DNA of 32,698 bases, taken from positions 1-32,698 of the forward strand of contig DAOVDU010000015.1 in the NCBI GenBank assembly GCA_030669305.1, given 5' to 3'. Below are positions 25,803-32,698 of the stretch, piece after piece; position 1 is the stretch's first letter, and each line of letters starts with the position of its first letter. The notes below the pieces were generated by a model that had not been told where the DNA came from, did no database searches, and saw only the letters and a list, made by a program, of their open reading frames with translations. Made by a program: the position numbers and the translations under genes. The DNA comes from Candidatus Aminicenantota bacterium (lineage in GTDB: Bacteria; Acidobacteriota; Aminicenantia; Aminicenantales; Aminicenantaceae).

Positions 25803-26063
25803 ATGCTGCAAGGATTACTGAAAGTTTTTTTTTATGCCATCCTCGCATACATTATTTTCCAGCTCATCCGTTTCTACCAGACTATAAAAAAAGGGATGAA
25901 ATCCCCTCGTCCTTCAAAAAAACTTTCGGGCATAATGGTTAAAGATGAGATCTGCAATACTTATCTTCCCAAAGAAGATGCTATCAAAGAGATATATCAA
26001 GGAAAAGAGTATTATTTTTGCTCGAAGGAATGCCAACAAAAATTTCTAGAATCAAAAAAATGA
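25803..26063 (+). CDS. Membrane-anchored TRASH/YHS-like metal-binding mini-protein
   Basis: 86 residues from the ATG at 25803. A single membrane helix (about 5-25) leads to a short basic linker and a C-terminal module, MVKDEICNTYLPKEDAIKEI through YYFCSKECQQKFLE. This has the C...YF-CSxxC-xxF pattern of TRASH/YHS domains, which bind metal through cysteines. The frame stays open upstream to a TTG at 25767, but that codon is the TTGACA of a promoter, so I prefer the ATG. It has no good Shine-Dalgarno and is probably leaderless. Stand-alone versions of this domain are thought to help metal handling; here no metal transporter is adjacent. Confidence 0.75.
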   Translation: MLQGLLKVFFYAILAYIIFQLIRFYQTIKKGMKSPRPSKKLSGIMVKDEICNTYLPKEDAIKEIYQGKEYYFCSKECQQKFLESKK

Positions 26064-26084
26064 TTTCAGTTTAGTCCGTTTTGT

Positions 26085-26114
26085 CATGCGAGCTTTCGAA
26101 TAAAGCTCGGCAAT
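26085..26114. repeat. Covarying hairpin H6
   Basis: The outer ATTGC arm is altered to ATGC, but the inner stem is extended to GAGCTTT/AAAGCTC with loop CGAAT, so folding is kept. The octamer palindrome follows. Confidence 0.75.
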
Positions 26115-26119
26115 CTCAT

Positions 26120-26209
26120 AAGTTCAGTTGGTCAGTTAATCAGTTGGTCAGTTAAATATTTTAATTAAAATAACAGACTAACCGATTAACAGACTAACTG
26201 ACTAACTGA
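26120..26209. repeat. Long octamer palindrome, copy 4
   Basis: Same arms and core as the copies at 8271, 10347 and 15519, and same orientation. It lies in the convergent gap between the YHS-like and cupin genes. Confidence 0.9.
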
Positions 26210-26225
26210 AAATCAGTTTTGAATT

Positions 26226-26253
26226 TTATTACTCCTCACTCCTCACTCCTTAC
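26226..26253. repeat. 7-bp array (GTGAGGA) after the cupin gene
   Basis: Four heptamers on the minus strand (GTAAGGA, GTGAGGA, GTGAGGA, GTAATAA) begin 3 nt after the cupin TAA. Confidence 0.85.
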
Positions 26254-26256
26254 TAG

Positions 26257-26580
26257 TTACGGCGCAAGACTCCAAGCATCAATAGTGACTGAATCTTCAA
26301 GGCTTACTTGCTCATGTTCAAAATTTGCCGGTACAATATATGAATCTCCACTTTGAACTATGATTTCTTCTCTTTTATTCCCGCTATCTATAATAATTTT
26401 CTGCTTACCTTCAAGGATTGTAGTCACTTGTTCATAAAAATGCTTGTGGGAAGGAACTTTTGAGCCTTTTTTATATTCAAATCTGGCCATTAAAACATCC
26501 TTACCACAGGCAAGAGTGTGCCGTATGACCCCATTAAAAACTTCCACAACAGGCTGATCTTCCTTGCTTATTTTTAGCAT
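26257..26580 (-). CDS. Small cupin-domain protein
   Basis: A 107-residue single-domain cupin. The metal-site residues are His45 and His47 in PSHKHFYEQ, Glu50 or Gln51, and His89 in VPANFEHEQ; the spacing fits the two conserved cupin motifs. Such mini-cupins can be dioxygenases, isomerases or sensor proteins; the substrate cannot be told. GGAGG lies 6 nt before the ATG. A single gene, followed directly by a heptamer array. Confidence 0.85.
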   Translation of the reverse strand: MLKISKEDQPVVEVFNGVIRHTLACGKDVLMARFEYKKGSKVPSHKHFYEQVTTILEGKQKIIIDSGNKREEIIVQSGDSYIVPANFEHEQVSLEDSVTIDAWSLAP

Positions 26581-26673
26581 TCACAACCTCCTATACAGTC
26601 TATTCCGTCTATTTAGTCATTTAAGATTTCAGTTTTTAGAAAAAATTTTTTCGTAGCCATTTAGCTCGCCCAG

Positions 26674-26721
26674 CTTTTTAACTGAGTAACTGAGTCACTT
26701 CCTTACTGTATTACTGAGTTA
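26674..26721. repeat. 8-bp array (TAACTCAG) supplying the acyP stop
   Basis: Six octamers in exact register on the minus strand: TAACTCAG, TAATACAG, TAAGGAAG, TGACTCAG, TTACTCAG, TTAAAAAG. The first three bases of the array are the stop codon of the acylphosphatase gene. Confidence 0.9.
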
Positions 26722-26994
26722 CCATGTAATCCGGAAATCATCGAATTCTTCCTTGAAATCTTCCCAGTTTATATCGACATTTCCAACCAAAGCTAAAGGA
26801 GGACCTTGCTTTATCTTTCCTATAAGAGATTCAACATCTTTCTTTTCTCCCTCTACTAATGTTTCTACTCGACCATCTGGTAAATTCCTTACCCACCCTG
26901 TTAGCCCCAAATAAGAACCCCACTTTTGGGTGTGATCACGGAAAAATACTCCTTGAACTCGACCCGAGATAAAAATATGTGCCCTCACCCTCAT
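26719..26994 (-). CDS. acyP: Acylphosphatase
   Basis: A 91-residue alpha/beta enzyme that hydrolyses acyl phosphates such as 1,3-bisphosphoglycerate. The signature GRVQGVFFRDHTQ contains the phosphate-binding Arg19, and LTGWVRNLPDGRVE contains catalytic Asn37. The length is normal for the family. The gene is monocistronic, minus strand, divergent from thiD. The TAA stop is the start of an 8-bp repeat array, and the last residues ITW directly precede it. Confidence 0.95.
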   Translation of the reverse strand: MRVRAHIFISGRVQGVFFRDHTQKWGSYLGLTGWVRNLPDGRVETLVEGEKKDVESLIGKIKQGPPLALVGNVDINWEDFKEEFDDFRITW

Positions 26995-27028
26995 GGAACT
27001 CGATACATATTAACACATCAATGATAAG

Positions 27029-27057
27029 ATTGCCACGCTTTCTTCTAAAGCCGCAAT
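27029..27057. repeat. Covarying hairpin H7 (inverted orientation)
   Basis: Outer stem ATTGC/GCAAT; inner GCTTT/AAAGC with loop CTTCT. It lies between acyP and thiD, on the opposite strand to the others, without an octamer palindrome. Confidence 0.75.
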
Positions 27058-27087
27058 GACACTTCGGACTAAACTGACCTAACTTAT

Positions 27088-27116
27088 TTGCCTGTCTTTC
27101 CTGTCTTGCATATAAT
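27088..27116 (+). promoter_or_regulatory. Promoter of thiD, -35 from a GTCTTGCC-like repeat
   Basis: TTGCCT, a 17-bp spacer (itself TCTTGC-rich) and a perfect TATAAT, immediately followed by a second overlapping TATAAT at 27116-27121. A 5' leader of about 8-13 nt is predicted. Confidence 0.6.
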
Positions 27117-27135
27117 ATAATTCAGTGCGATATCA

Positions 27136-27957
27136 ATGAAAAAAGTGCTTCTCTCCATTGCCGGGTACGACCCAACCTCAGGGGCAGGGATAATTCTCGA
27201 TTTAAAAGTATTTCAACATCTAGACTTTGAGGGAATGGCAATCCTAACTTCCGTAACTTCGCAAAACACAATACATGTAAAAAAGTTCCTTTGCGTTCCT
27301 TCTGATTTCCTCTGGGATCAGTATAAATGTCTCTATGAAGATGTCAATTTAGCCGGAATAAAAGTTGGAATGGTCGGCTGTAAAAACAATATTCCTATTA
27401 TCGAAAGAATCTTGTCCGACAATCCAGACATCCCTAAAGTCATAGACCCTGTCTTTAAGTCTAGCTCAGGAATCTGGCTTTTAGAAAAAAAAGCTGTTTC
27501 CATTTACATAAAAAAAATCAGCGGGAAAGCATCTCTCCTTACTCCTAACCTAGAGGAAGCCGCTTTATTATCAGGCAGAAAAGTTGAAAACTTATCTGAT
27601 ATGAAAGAAGCAGCTGAAAGAATCTACAGTCTAACAAGAGTTCCCTGTTTGATTAAAGGAGGACATCTTCCAAACCAAGCATCAGATCTATTGTTTGACG
27701 GGACCATATTTCATCTTTTAAAAAAAGAAAAAATAACAAAAAAAGTCCATGGAACAGGATGTTTTTTCTCATCAAGCCTTCTAGGCTATCTGGCAAAAGG
27801 AAAATCTCTCAAAAAAGCATGTTCTCTTGCAAGCAGACTTACTTTTAACGCAATAAAGAATGCGGTTTCGATCGGTCATGGACAGGCCATCATCACATTC
27901 CCTATTAAAACTCAAAACTCAAAGCGCAAAACTAATTTCGTAAGCCGTAAGCCGTAA
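27136..27957 (+). CDS. thiD: Hydroxymethylpyrimidine (phosphomethylpyrimidine) kinase
   Basis: Ribokinase-fold kinase of 273 residues. It phosphorylates HMP and HMP-P for thiamin pyrimidine synthesis. Signatures: GYDPTSGAG (10-18) at the substrate site, IDPVFKSSSG, LTPNLEEAALLSG, LIKGGH, and the anion-hole motif HGTGCFFSSSLLGYLAKG. No TPP riboswitch is visible in the short leader, and no thiC or thiE is nearby. About the last 17 codons (IKTQNSKRKTNFVSRKP) read through the edge of composite repeat block B, and the TAA stop is inside a GTAAGCC heptamer, so the tail is repeat-derived and probably dispensable. Confidence 0.92.
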   Translation: MKKVLLSIAGYDPTSGAGIILDLKVFQHLDFEGMAILTSVTSQNTIHVKKFLCVPSDFLWDQYKCLYEDVNLAGIKVGMVGCKNNIPIIERILSDNPDIPKVIDPVFKSSSGIWLLEKKAVSIYIKKISGKASLLTPNLEEAALLSGRKVENLSDMKEAAERIYSLTRVPCLIKGGHLPNQASDLLFDGTIFHLLKKEKITKKVHGTGCFFSSSLLGYLAKGKSLKKACSLASRLTFNAIKNAVSIGHGQAIITFPIKTQNSKRKTNFVSRKP

Positions 27958-28114
27958 GCCGTAAGCCGAAATAATGGTTGAAGGTTTAAAGTTTAAGGTT
28001 TAAGGCAAAAAAGCTATTAACTATTCACCATTTACTAATTGCCAATTTAACCAATTTAAATGGACTATTGGATTAGGGATTATGGATTAAGTAAGGAGTG
28101 AGAAGTGAGGAGTA
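27910..28114. repeat. Composite repeat block, copy B (inverted relative to A)
   Basis: Four exact GTAAGCC heptamers (27940-27967) are followed by the GGTTTAA-type, TTCACCATTTAC and GGATTAG-type blocks, then GTAAGGAGTGAG. 108 bp are identical to the reverse complement of copy A. The left edge overlaps the last codons of thiD. Confidence 0.93.
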
Positions 28115-28139
28115 AGAAAACTCAAAGCTCAAAATTCAA

Positions 28140-28205
28140 AACTGATTTTCAGTTAATCTGTTAGACAATTTTAATTAAAATAATTAACGGATAAACAGAC
28201 TAACT
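28140..28205. repeat. Octamer palindrome variant ending the PTS gene
   Basis: Degenerate octamers on both sides of a TTTTAATTAAAATAATTAA core. The TAG stop of the PTS EIIA gene is read from GTTAGTC, one of its units. Confidence 0.8.
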
Positions 28206-28673
28206 AATCTTACCTTCTTCTTCCTCTAAAATCGAATGAATGTCCTGGGGAGATTTTGCTATCTTAATTTTTTCTATAAACTGGGTTTCTTTGACCAGAC
28301 GGCAGATATGGCCAAGTACTTTGAGTTGAAACCCTGGATTATTTTTATTTCCTAGAAGCAGGAAAAAAATGTAAGTAGGCATTTGATCTACAGCCTCGAA
28401 ATCAACCCCCTTTTTTGAAAGAGCCAAGGCAAGAAAAGGTTCCTTCACTTCCTCTGTTAAAGCATGGGGAATAGCAACACCTTTTTCTAATCCCGTGCTC
28501 CCTAAACTTTCTCTTTTTAGAAGTTCATCCAGGATAATCTTTTCATTAGAAATCAAACCGCTCTCTTTTAATTCAAAAACAAACTCTTCAAGAACATGTC
28601 TCTTATCTCCTGGCTTTAAATCGAGGATTATATGATTTTCCTTTAAAAGTCCACAAATATTCATTTCTTGCAT
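28200..28673 (-). CDS. Orphan PTS EIIA type-2 (PtsN/fructose-like) domain protein
   Basis: A 157-residue single-domain protein of the mannitol/fructose EIIA fold. The phosphorylatable His70 lies in KGVAIPHALTEEV, preceded by LLKRESLGSTGLEKG and followed by the DFEAVDQMPTYIFFLLL core strand. Alone, without EIIB/EIIC, HPr or EI nearby, it is more likely a regulatory relay (PtsN-like) than a transporter component. No obvious ribosome binding site is seen before the ATG at 28673; ATG at 28664 (MNICGLL) is an alternative. The stop codon lies within an octamer repeat. Confidence 0.88.
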   Translation of the reverse strand: MQEMNICGLLKENHIILDLKPGDKRHVLEEFVFELKESGLISNEKIILDELLKRESLGSTGLEKGVAIPHALTEEVKEPFLALALSKKGVDFEAVDQMPTYIFFLLLGNKNNPGFQLKVLGHICRLVKETQFIEKIKIAKSPQDIHSILEEEEGKIS

Positions 28674-28702
28674 CTACTTAATAACATTTTTATTTCATAT
28701 CC

Positions 28703-28783
28703 TAGTTTAAGGTTACACGTTTAAGGTTTAAAGTAAAGATCAAATACAAGTTCTTCATCCTTAATCCCTAATCCATAATCCTA
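28703..28783. repeat. Heptamer array (GGATTAG/GGTTTAA) supplying a stop codon
   Basis: Partial composite block: GGTTTAA-like units, then CCTTAAT, CCCTAAT, CCATAAT. On the minus strand the penicillin acylase gene ends with a TAG that is the start of the TAGGATT, ATGGATT, AGGGATT series. Confidence 0.85.
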
Positions 28784-31099
28784 TGATTCTTCCTTGGATA
28801 AAGATTTCAATAATAAAACTCCTGCAGCCTTCGCTTCAATATCTTCAGAGTAAAAGAGCATTGGATGATATCTCCCTTCAAGCCAAAGGGGAATTTGATC
28901 ATCATAAAATTGACTGAGAAAGTGCCCGCTCTGGCCAGAAGTGAGTACACAAATGGAATTTCCAAAATCGGATAAATCAATAATTTGCCGGTAGGAAGCT
29001 CCATGGGTCGTTCTGTAATCTGTAGAAAAGGAAGCCATTACAGTAAAAGCATTTCCTTTTACAGGATAAGTGCCCCGGTTAAAGAAACTGAAAAGAGGCA
29101 TCTGGCCTAAAACATGCTGGAAATGGAGCGTGTGCATCTTGCCCCAATCCCAATCATCCTGGAACCCATAATTCTGTTCGAGCCATTCATAAGCCCTCTC
29201 AAGGCTAGTCTTCGCAATATCCTCCCCAGCATCAATCAAAGTCGTATCTCTTTTATCAAACCATGAAGAAAAAGGGTCAGAAAGAATGCGGAGCAGTCCA
29301 GCCTGTTTTCGTCTAAAAAGCAAATCAAAACTTTTAAAATCTTCACCCAGTTCATCTGAAAAAACTTCCTCATGAAAAAAATTCATAAAAACGCTAAAAA
29401 GCGCAGGCCCTTTTCCTGTAGCCATTTGTAAATCCCAATCCTTGATTATAGCTAAGGCTTTTTTTAAGTCTCCCTCTGCCTCATTAATCCCTTTGAGAAG
29501 CGGGAGAAAAAGTTCTCCTTTTTTGGAAAAAACATCATTCTGAATCTTCTTAAAAGACTCAATATTGTGTTTATCCCTTTGAAGGAGCAATTCTTTTATC
29601 CTATCTGCTCTGAAAGAAACATCCCAGTCAACGCTTACATAATAAGGGAAATCATCAGGAATGATTTTATTGTTAGCGGTTATGATCATCCCTTCTTCAG
29701 GATTGTAAAGGTTGGGTTTCTTTGCCTCATCAAGAAAACCCTGCCAGCTGCCCTTTTCCAGCCAGCCGGGGAAGGGAAAAAGCGCAGCATCTTCTGCTCG
29801 TATAGGGATTTTCCCAGTCAAGCAGTAACCAATATTCCCCTCTTTATCGGCATATACAAAATTCTGCGAAGGTGTATCAAACAACCTCAAAGCCTTAGAA
29901 AAATCCTTCCAGTTTTGTGCTTTATTAAGAAGATAGACAGCTTCAAAAGTTCTGCCTCCTTTATAAATAGTCCATCTCAATGAGAAAAAAGCATCACTCT
30001 CAATAATTAAGGGAGAAATTATTGGTCCATGAGATGTCCAGTTGATTTCCAATCTAACAGGTTTTTTTTCCCCTCTAACCCTGATAATTTCTTCTTTTTT
30101 CAGGAGAGGTTTCCATCTCTTGTTTTCCAGGTACGTATCGTTTTGTGGATTAATTTTTTCTATGTAAAGGTCCTGAACATCAGCAGCAGAATTGGTTATG
30201 CCCCAGGCTATCGATTCATTATGGCCGATAATGACAAGGGGCACCCCGGGAAGGGACACGCCTATGACATTGATTGTGGGGCAGTTCAGATGGACTTCAT
30301 ACCATATGGGAGGAAGGCTGATTTCAAGATGGGGATCGTTGGCTAAAAGGGGTTTCCCTGATTCGGTCCGGCTTCCCGCTATAACCCAATTGTTGCTTCC
30401 TTGAGAAAGAAAAACTCTCATCCATTCAGACAAAGAAGCATTCTCTGTTATAGGTGGAGAGTTCTTGATATCCTCTTCCAATATCTCGAGAGCTTTTTTT
30501 GCACCAAGTCTCTTTACCAGATTTGCCCTTACTACTTCGCTCGGATAATCCATGCAAAGCAGTAAAGCCATTATTTCTTTGATAATGAGAGAATCCATAG
30601 GAGTCCATGGTTCAGGCCTATACCTTAGAATCAAGAACTCCGGAGGCCAGTTGAGTTTTCTAGAATTCATCCAGGCATTTACTCCTATGCTGTAAGAAAG
30701 AAGATTATCTTTCATCTTGGAAGAGAGCTTCTCGAAATCTCTCCAAGCCGCTTCTTTAAGGCCCAAATTTCTCATGAATTTGTCTTTTTCCAGAGTGAGC
30801 TTGCCTAATATTTCAGAAAGCCTCCCAAAACCTGCCCTCCGTAAAAGATCCATCTGCCACATTCTCTCTTTTGCATGAACATAACCGCAGGCAAAAAAGA
30901 GATCTCTTTCGTTTTGAGTAAAAACATGAGGAACTCCCCAGTTGTCTGTGATTATTCTGACATCAGCCGTTAAGCCTTTTAAAGATACTTTTCCCTTAAA
31001 CTTGGGTTTGGAATGAAAGAAATAGCCAAGGGAGAAGAATAAAAAGCCTAAAAGAATAAAAATTATGGATAATGCAGCTGTTTTTAAGAATGTTCTCAT
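28781..31099 (-). CDS. Penicillin acylase family N-terminal-nucleophile hydrolase
   Basis: A 772-residue Ntn hydrolase. It has an N-terminal membrane anchor or uncleaved signal (about 7-28), an alpha-chain region starting near VRIITDNWGVPHV (47-60), a spacer, and the self-cleavage site before Ser235 in SQGSNNWVIAGS; this Ser becomes the N-terminal nucleophile of the beta chain. Other family marks are LLANDPHL, HNESIAWGITNS and the C-terminal GQSGHFLSQFYDDQ with LPLF-like ends. Members hydrolyse amide bonds of penicillins, acyl-homoserine lactones or other N-acyl compounds; the substrate here is unknown. Its ATG overlaps the stop of the upstream substrate-binding protein gene (ATGA), so the two are translationally coupled. 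The stop codon comes from a heptamer array. Confidence 0.93.
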   Translation of the reverse strand: MRTFLKTAALSIIFILLGFLFFSLGYFFHSKPKFKGKVSLKGLTADVRIITDNWGVPHVFTQNERDLFFACGYVHAKERMWQMDLLRRAGFGRLSEILGKLTLEKDKFMRNLGLKEAAWRDFEKLSSKMKDNLLSYSIGVNAWMNSRKLNWPPEFLILRYRPEPWTPMDSLIIKEIMALLLCMDYPSEVVRANLVKRLGAKKALEILEEDIKNSPPITENASLSEWMRVFLSQGSNNWVIAGSRTESGKPLLANDPHLEISLPPIWYEVHLNCPTINVIGVSLPGVPLVIIGHNESIAWGITNSAADVQDLYIEKINPQNDTYLENKRWKPLLKKEEIIRVRGEKKPVRLEINWTSHGPIISPLIIESDAFFSLRWTIYKGGRTFEAVYLLNKAQNWKDFSKALRLFDTPSQNFVYADKEGNIGYCLTGKIPIRAEDAALFPFPGWLEKGSWQGFLDEAKKPNLYNPEEGMIITANNKIIPDDFPYYVSVDWDVSFRADRIKELLLQRDKHNIESFKKIQNDVFSKKGELFLPLLKGINEAEGDLKKALAIIKDWDLQMATGKGPALFSVFMNFFHEEVFSDELGEDFKSFDLLFRRKQAGLLRILSDPFSSWFDKRDTTLIDAGEDIAKTSLERAYEWLEQNYGFQDDWDWGKMHTLHFQHVLGQMPLFSFFNRGTYPVKGNAFTVMASFSTDYRTTHGASYRQIIDLSDFGNSICVLTSGQSGHFLSQFYDDQIPLWLEGRYHPMLFYSEDIEAKAAGVLLLKSLSKEES

Positions 31100-32097
31100 C
31101 TAACGTCAGAACTGCTTGAATTGTTCTCTTCTATATCAAGGATTTCATCCGCTCTTTTTACGATTTCTTCAGAAAACGTAACACCTTGTTTTTCCGCAGC
31201 AATCAAGTTGAGATGAAGCTTTACGTTGTTCATGTACTGAAATGGAATATCAGCAGGATTTTCGCCATTTTTAACCTTGATGGCAATTTGACCTGCCTGA
31301 TAGCCCATGTCAAAAAAATCCCAACCCATGGCTGCACTGGCACCTAAACGAGTATGCTGTGGAAAGCCACCAAACAAAGGAACTGCATTTTCTTCTGCTA
31401 CTTTTCCTACAACTTCAAAGGATGCATTAATTGTATTATCAGAGATCTGGTATATTGCATCAATTTTTTTATTGATTAAAACCTGAGTGGATAGAAGGAC
31501 CTCGCTTGAGTTTGCTATCGGAACTGCAATAATTTCCATTCCCAGCTCGCTGGCACCTTCTCTTGACAGGTCAAGATAATATTCTGAATTTATTTCTGAC
31601 GGCGTCCACAGAGTTCCTATTCTTTTCGCCTCAGGCAGAACTTCTTTAACAAAATTTAAACTCTGTTTAATTGGCCCCCTGGAGGAAACGCCCGAGACAT
31701 TGCTCAGATGGTCTTCAGCAGAGATGCCTGCACCCGCCAGGTAAGGATTTGCAACAGAAGAAAAAATGATTGGAATCTCATGAGAAGCATGCAGGGCTGC
31801 CTGGAGACATGGAGTGGAAAATGCAACTATCATGTCCACTTTTGCTGTGACAAATTCCTGAGCAATTCTCTGGACCTCAGGTATATTTCCCCTAGCGTTT
31901 CTGATGACGAGCCTGATGTTTTTGCCGTCATATAATCCCTCATCCTCCAGCGCTTGAATAAACCCCTTCCGTACAGCATTCATAGTAGGTGCTTCATTGA
32001 CCTGAAAAATCCCCAGTGTGTAAAGATTTTTCTCTTCCTTTTGACAACTCAGGAAAAGGGTTAGTATTGATAACAAAATTAAATAAGCTTTTCTCAT
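31096..32097 (-). CDS. ABC-type substrate-binding lipoprotein (TrpX-like family)
   Basis: A 333-residue protein with a lipoprotein signal and lipobox LFLSC (Cys18). The two-lobed periplasmic-binding fold follows: LGIFQVNEAPTMNAVRKGFIQ, then MIVAFSTPCLQAAL, PIIFSSVANPYLAGAG, RIGTLWTPSEINS and DAIYQISDNTI. This matches the ABC_sub_bind (TrpX/YcjN-like, PF04392) family, which binds aromatic or other small amino-acid-like ligands. There is no permease or ATPase gene next to it. It is instead coupled by a 4-nt overlap to a penicillin acylase gene, which suggests either a donated orphan binding protein or a non-transport sensor role. Weak GGTAGAG ribosome binding site. Confidence 0.88.
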   Translation of the reverse strand: MRKAYLILLSILTLFLSCQKEEKNLYTLGIFQVNEAPTMNAVRKGFIQALEDEGLYDGKNIRLVIRNARGNIPEVQRIAQEFVTAKVDMIVAFSTPCLQAALHASHEIPIIFSSVANPYLAGAGISAEDHLSNVSGVSSRGPIKQSLNFVKEVLPEAKRIGTLWTPSEINSEYYLDLSREGASELGMEIIAVPIANSSEVLLSTQVLINKKIDAIYQISDNTINASFEVVGKVAEENAVPLFGGFPQHTRLGASAAMGWDFFDMGYQAGQIAIKVKNGENPADIPFQYMNNVKLHLNLIAAEKQGVTFSEEIVKRADEILDIEENNSSSSDVR

Positions 32098-32565
32098 TCT
32101 CTACCTTCTCACATCTTCCTAAACATGATAATCAAAAAATTATCTTGTAGCAAATTATTTTTTACGCCAATTTATTCCGTTATGTCCGTTTAGCCCGAAG
32201 TGTCATTGTCTCCCACTCTCCCCATCTCCCAGTCTCCTTGTCCTCTTTTCTCACTCCTCACTCCTCACTTAATCCATAATCCCTAATCCTTAATCCAATT
32301 GTCCATTTAAATTGGTAATTAGTGAATGGTGAATAGTTAATAGCTTTTTTGCCTTAAACCTTAAACTTTAAACCTTCAACCATTATTTCAGCTTACGGCT
32401 CACGGCTTACGTCTTACGAGTGCACTGCCTCCTTGCTGTGAATGGTGATTGGGGAATACTGATATACTGCTGAACTGCCATACTGACGAAGAATAAGGGA
32501 GTGGTGAATGGTAAATGGTTTTTTTTGCTTACGGCTTACGATGTTATTGTTACTGAGTCACTGAA
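32098..32565. other. Gene-free 468-bp spacer of repeats
   Basis: Contains AT-rich leader, a CCGTTTAGCCCG nonamer-like fragment with GTGTCATTG (about 32171-32207), a CTCCCACTCTCCCC tract (32205-32240), composite block copy C (32251-32419), a segment with short GATTGGGG/TACTGA-like words, a second AATGGTAAATGG/GCTTACG mini-block (about 32508-32540) and a TTACTGAG array next to the larB stop. No gene seen. Confidence 0.8.
32251..32419. repeat. Composite repeat block, copy C
   Basis: Same block order and orientation as copy A. It lacks 10 bp around TTAAATTGGC and one CCCTAAC unit, but its stretch from GTGAATAGTTAATAG through GCTTACGG matches copy A over about 70 bp. Confidence 0.9.
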
Positions 32566-32698
32566 TTAAAGATGATTTATCAGGCTTGCTAAGTAGGCAG
32601 CCCCGAAACCGTTGTCAATATTAACAACGCCCACTCCGCCCGGGCAAGAATTGAGCATTGCCAGAAGAGCAGCCAATCCGTTTAAGCTTGCTCCATAG
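32566..32698 (-). CDS. larB: LarB C-terminus (nickel-pincer cofactor synthesis), partial
   Basis: Only the last 44 codons are present; the gene continues past the right edge. The translated segment includes the AIR-carboxylase-like core [30 protein letters not shown] (quoted in part: [20 protein letters not shown]). This is the LarB C-terminal signature. LarB carboxylates and hydrolyses nicotinic acid adenine dinucleotide as the first step of the nickel-pincer nucleotide cofactor used by lactate racemase and relatives. The TAA stop is directly followed by a TTCAGTGA/CTCAGTAA octamer pair. Confidence 0.85.
   Translation of the reverse strand, partial: YGASLNGLAALLAMLNSCPGGVGVVNIDNGFGAAYLASLINHL

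Noticed and set aside
27058-27136. TPP riboswitch upstream of thiD
   Set aside because: The predicted leader is only about 13 nt and no conserved thi-box sequence is visible.

Overview
The window is about 32.7 kb of AT-rich bacterial chromosome. It carries 25 protein genes, one of them cut by the right edge, and two tRNA genes. Several features point to a Gram-negative-type cell envelope: an outer-membrane beta-barrel protein ending in Phe, at least two lipobox lipoproteins, a secreted VIT/von Willebrand A protein, and a GyrB carrying the long C-terminal insertion usual in Gram-negative enzymes. The mix of MeaB, acyl-CoA dehydrogenase, DUF362 ferredoxin, penicillin-acylase-like hydrolase and VIT/VWA protein would fit an uncultured lineage near Acidobacteria/Aminicenantes. 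That placement is a guess; the sequence alone does not fix the phylum.

Layout. 1-8 kb: tRNA-Met, a COG1579 coiled-coil zinc-ribbon gene, a convergent long-chain acyl-CoA synthetase, then gyrB and gyrA on the minus strand. 8.4-13 kb: a TGS-domain GTPase, a small lipoprotein, tRNA-Pro(CGG), and a two-gene operon of class V aminotransferase plus DUF362 ferredoxin protein. 13-17.4 kb: VIT/VWA protein, HAD phosphatase, a small membrane protein, and a ribbon-helix-helix regulator with an operator-like palindrome over its own promoter. 17.8-22.2 kb: a small exported protein overlapping a 1311-residue, roughly 12-TM NtrY-like histidine kinase. 22.3-26.6 kb: beta-barrel protein, meaB, acyl-CoA dehydrogenase, a TRASH/YHS-like mini-protein, and a cupin. 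26.7-32.7 kb: acylphosphatase, thiD, an orphan PTS EIIA, a penicillin acylase translationally coupled to an ABC-type substrate-binding lipoprotein, and the 3' end of larB.

The most unusual content is between the genes. Nearly all intergenic DNA is built from short-period tandem arrays with units of 7, 8, 9 or 10 bp, plus a covarying hairpin, an octamer-based giant palindrome around an ATTTTAATTAAAAT core, and a composite block of about 200 bp present three times. These tracts begin at gene 3' ends: in 19 of the 25 genes the stop codon is either inside the first repeat unit or within about 10 nt of one. Most exceptions have no free 3' space because they overlap or abut the next gene. I see no GC-rich hairpin plus U-tract terminators, so these tracts may be doing that job, or they may be neutral filler that starts where coding constraint ends. 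Two promoters appear to borrow their -35 hexamer from one of the repeat families.
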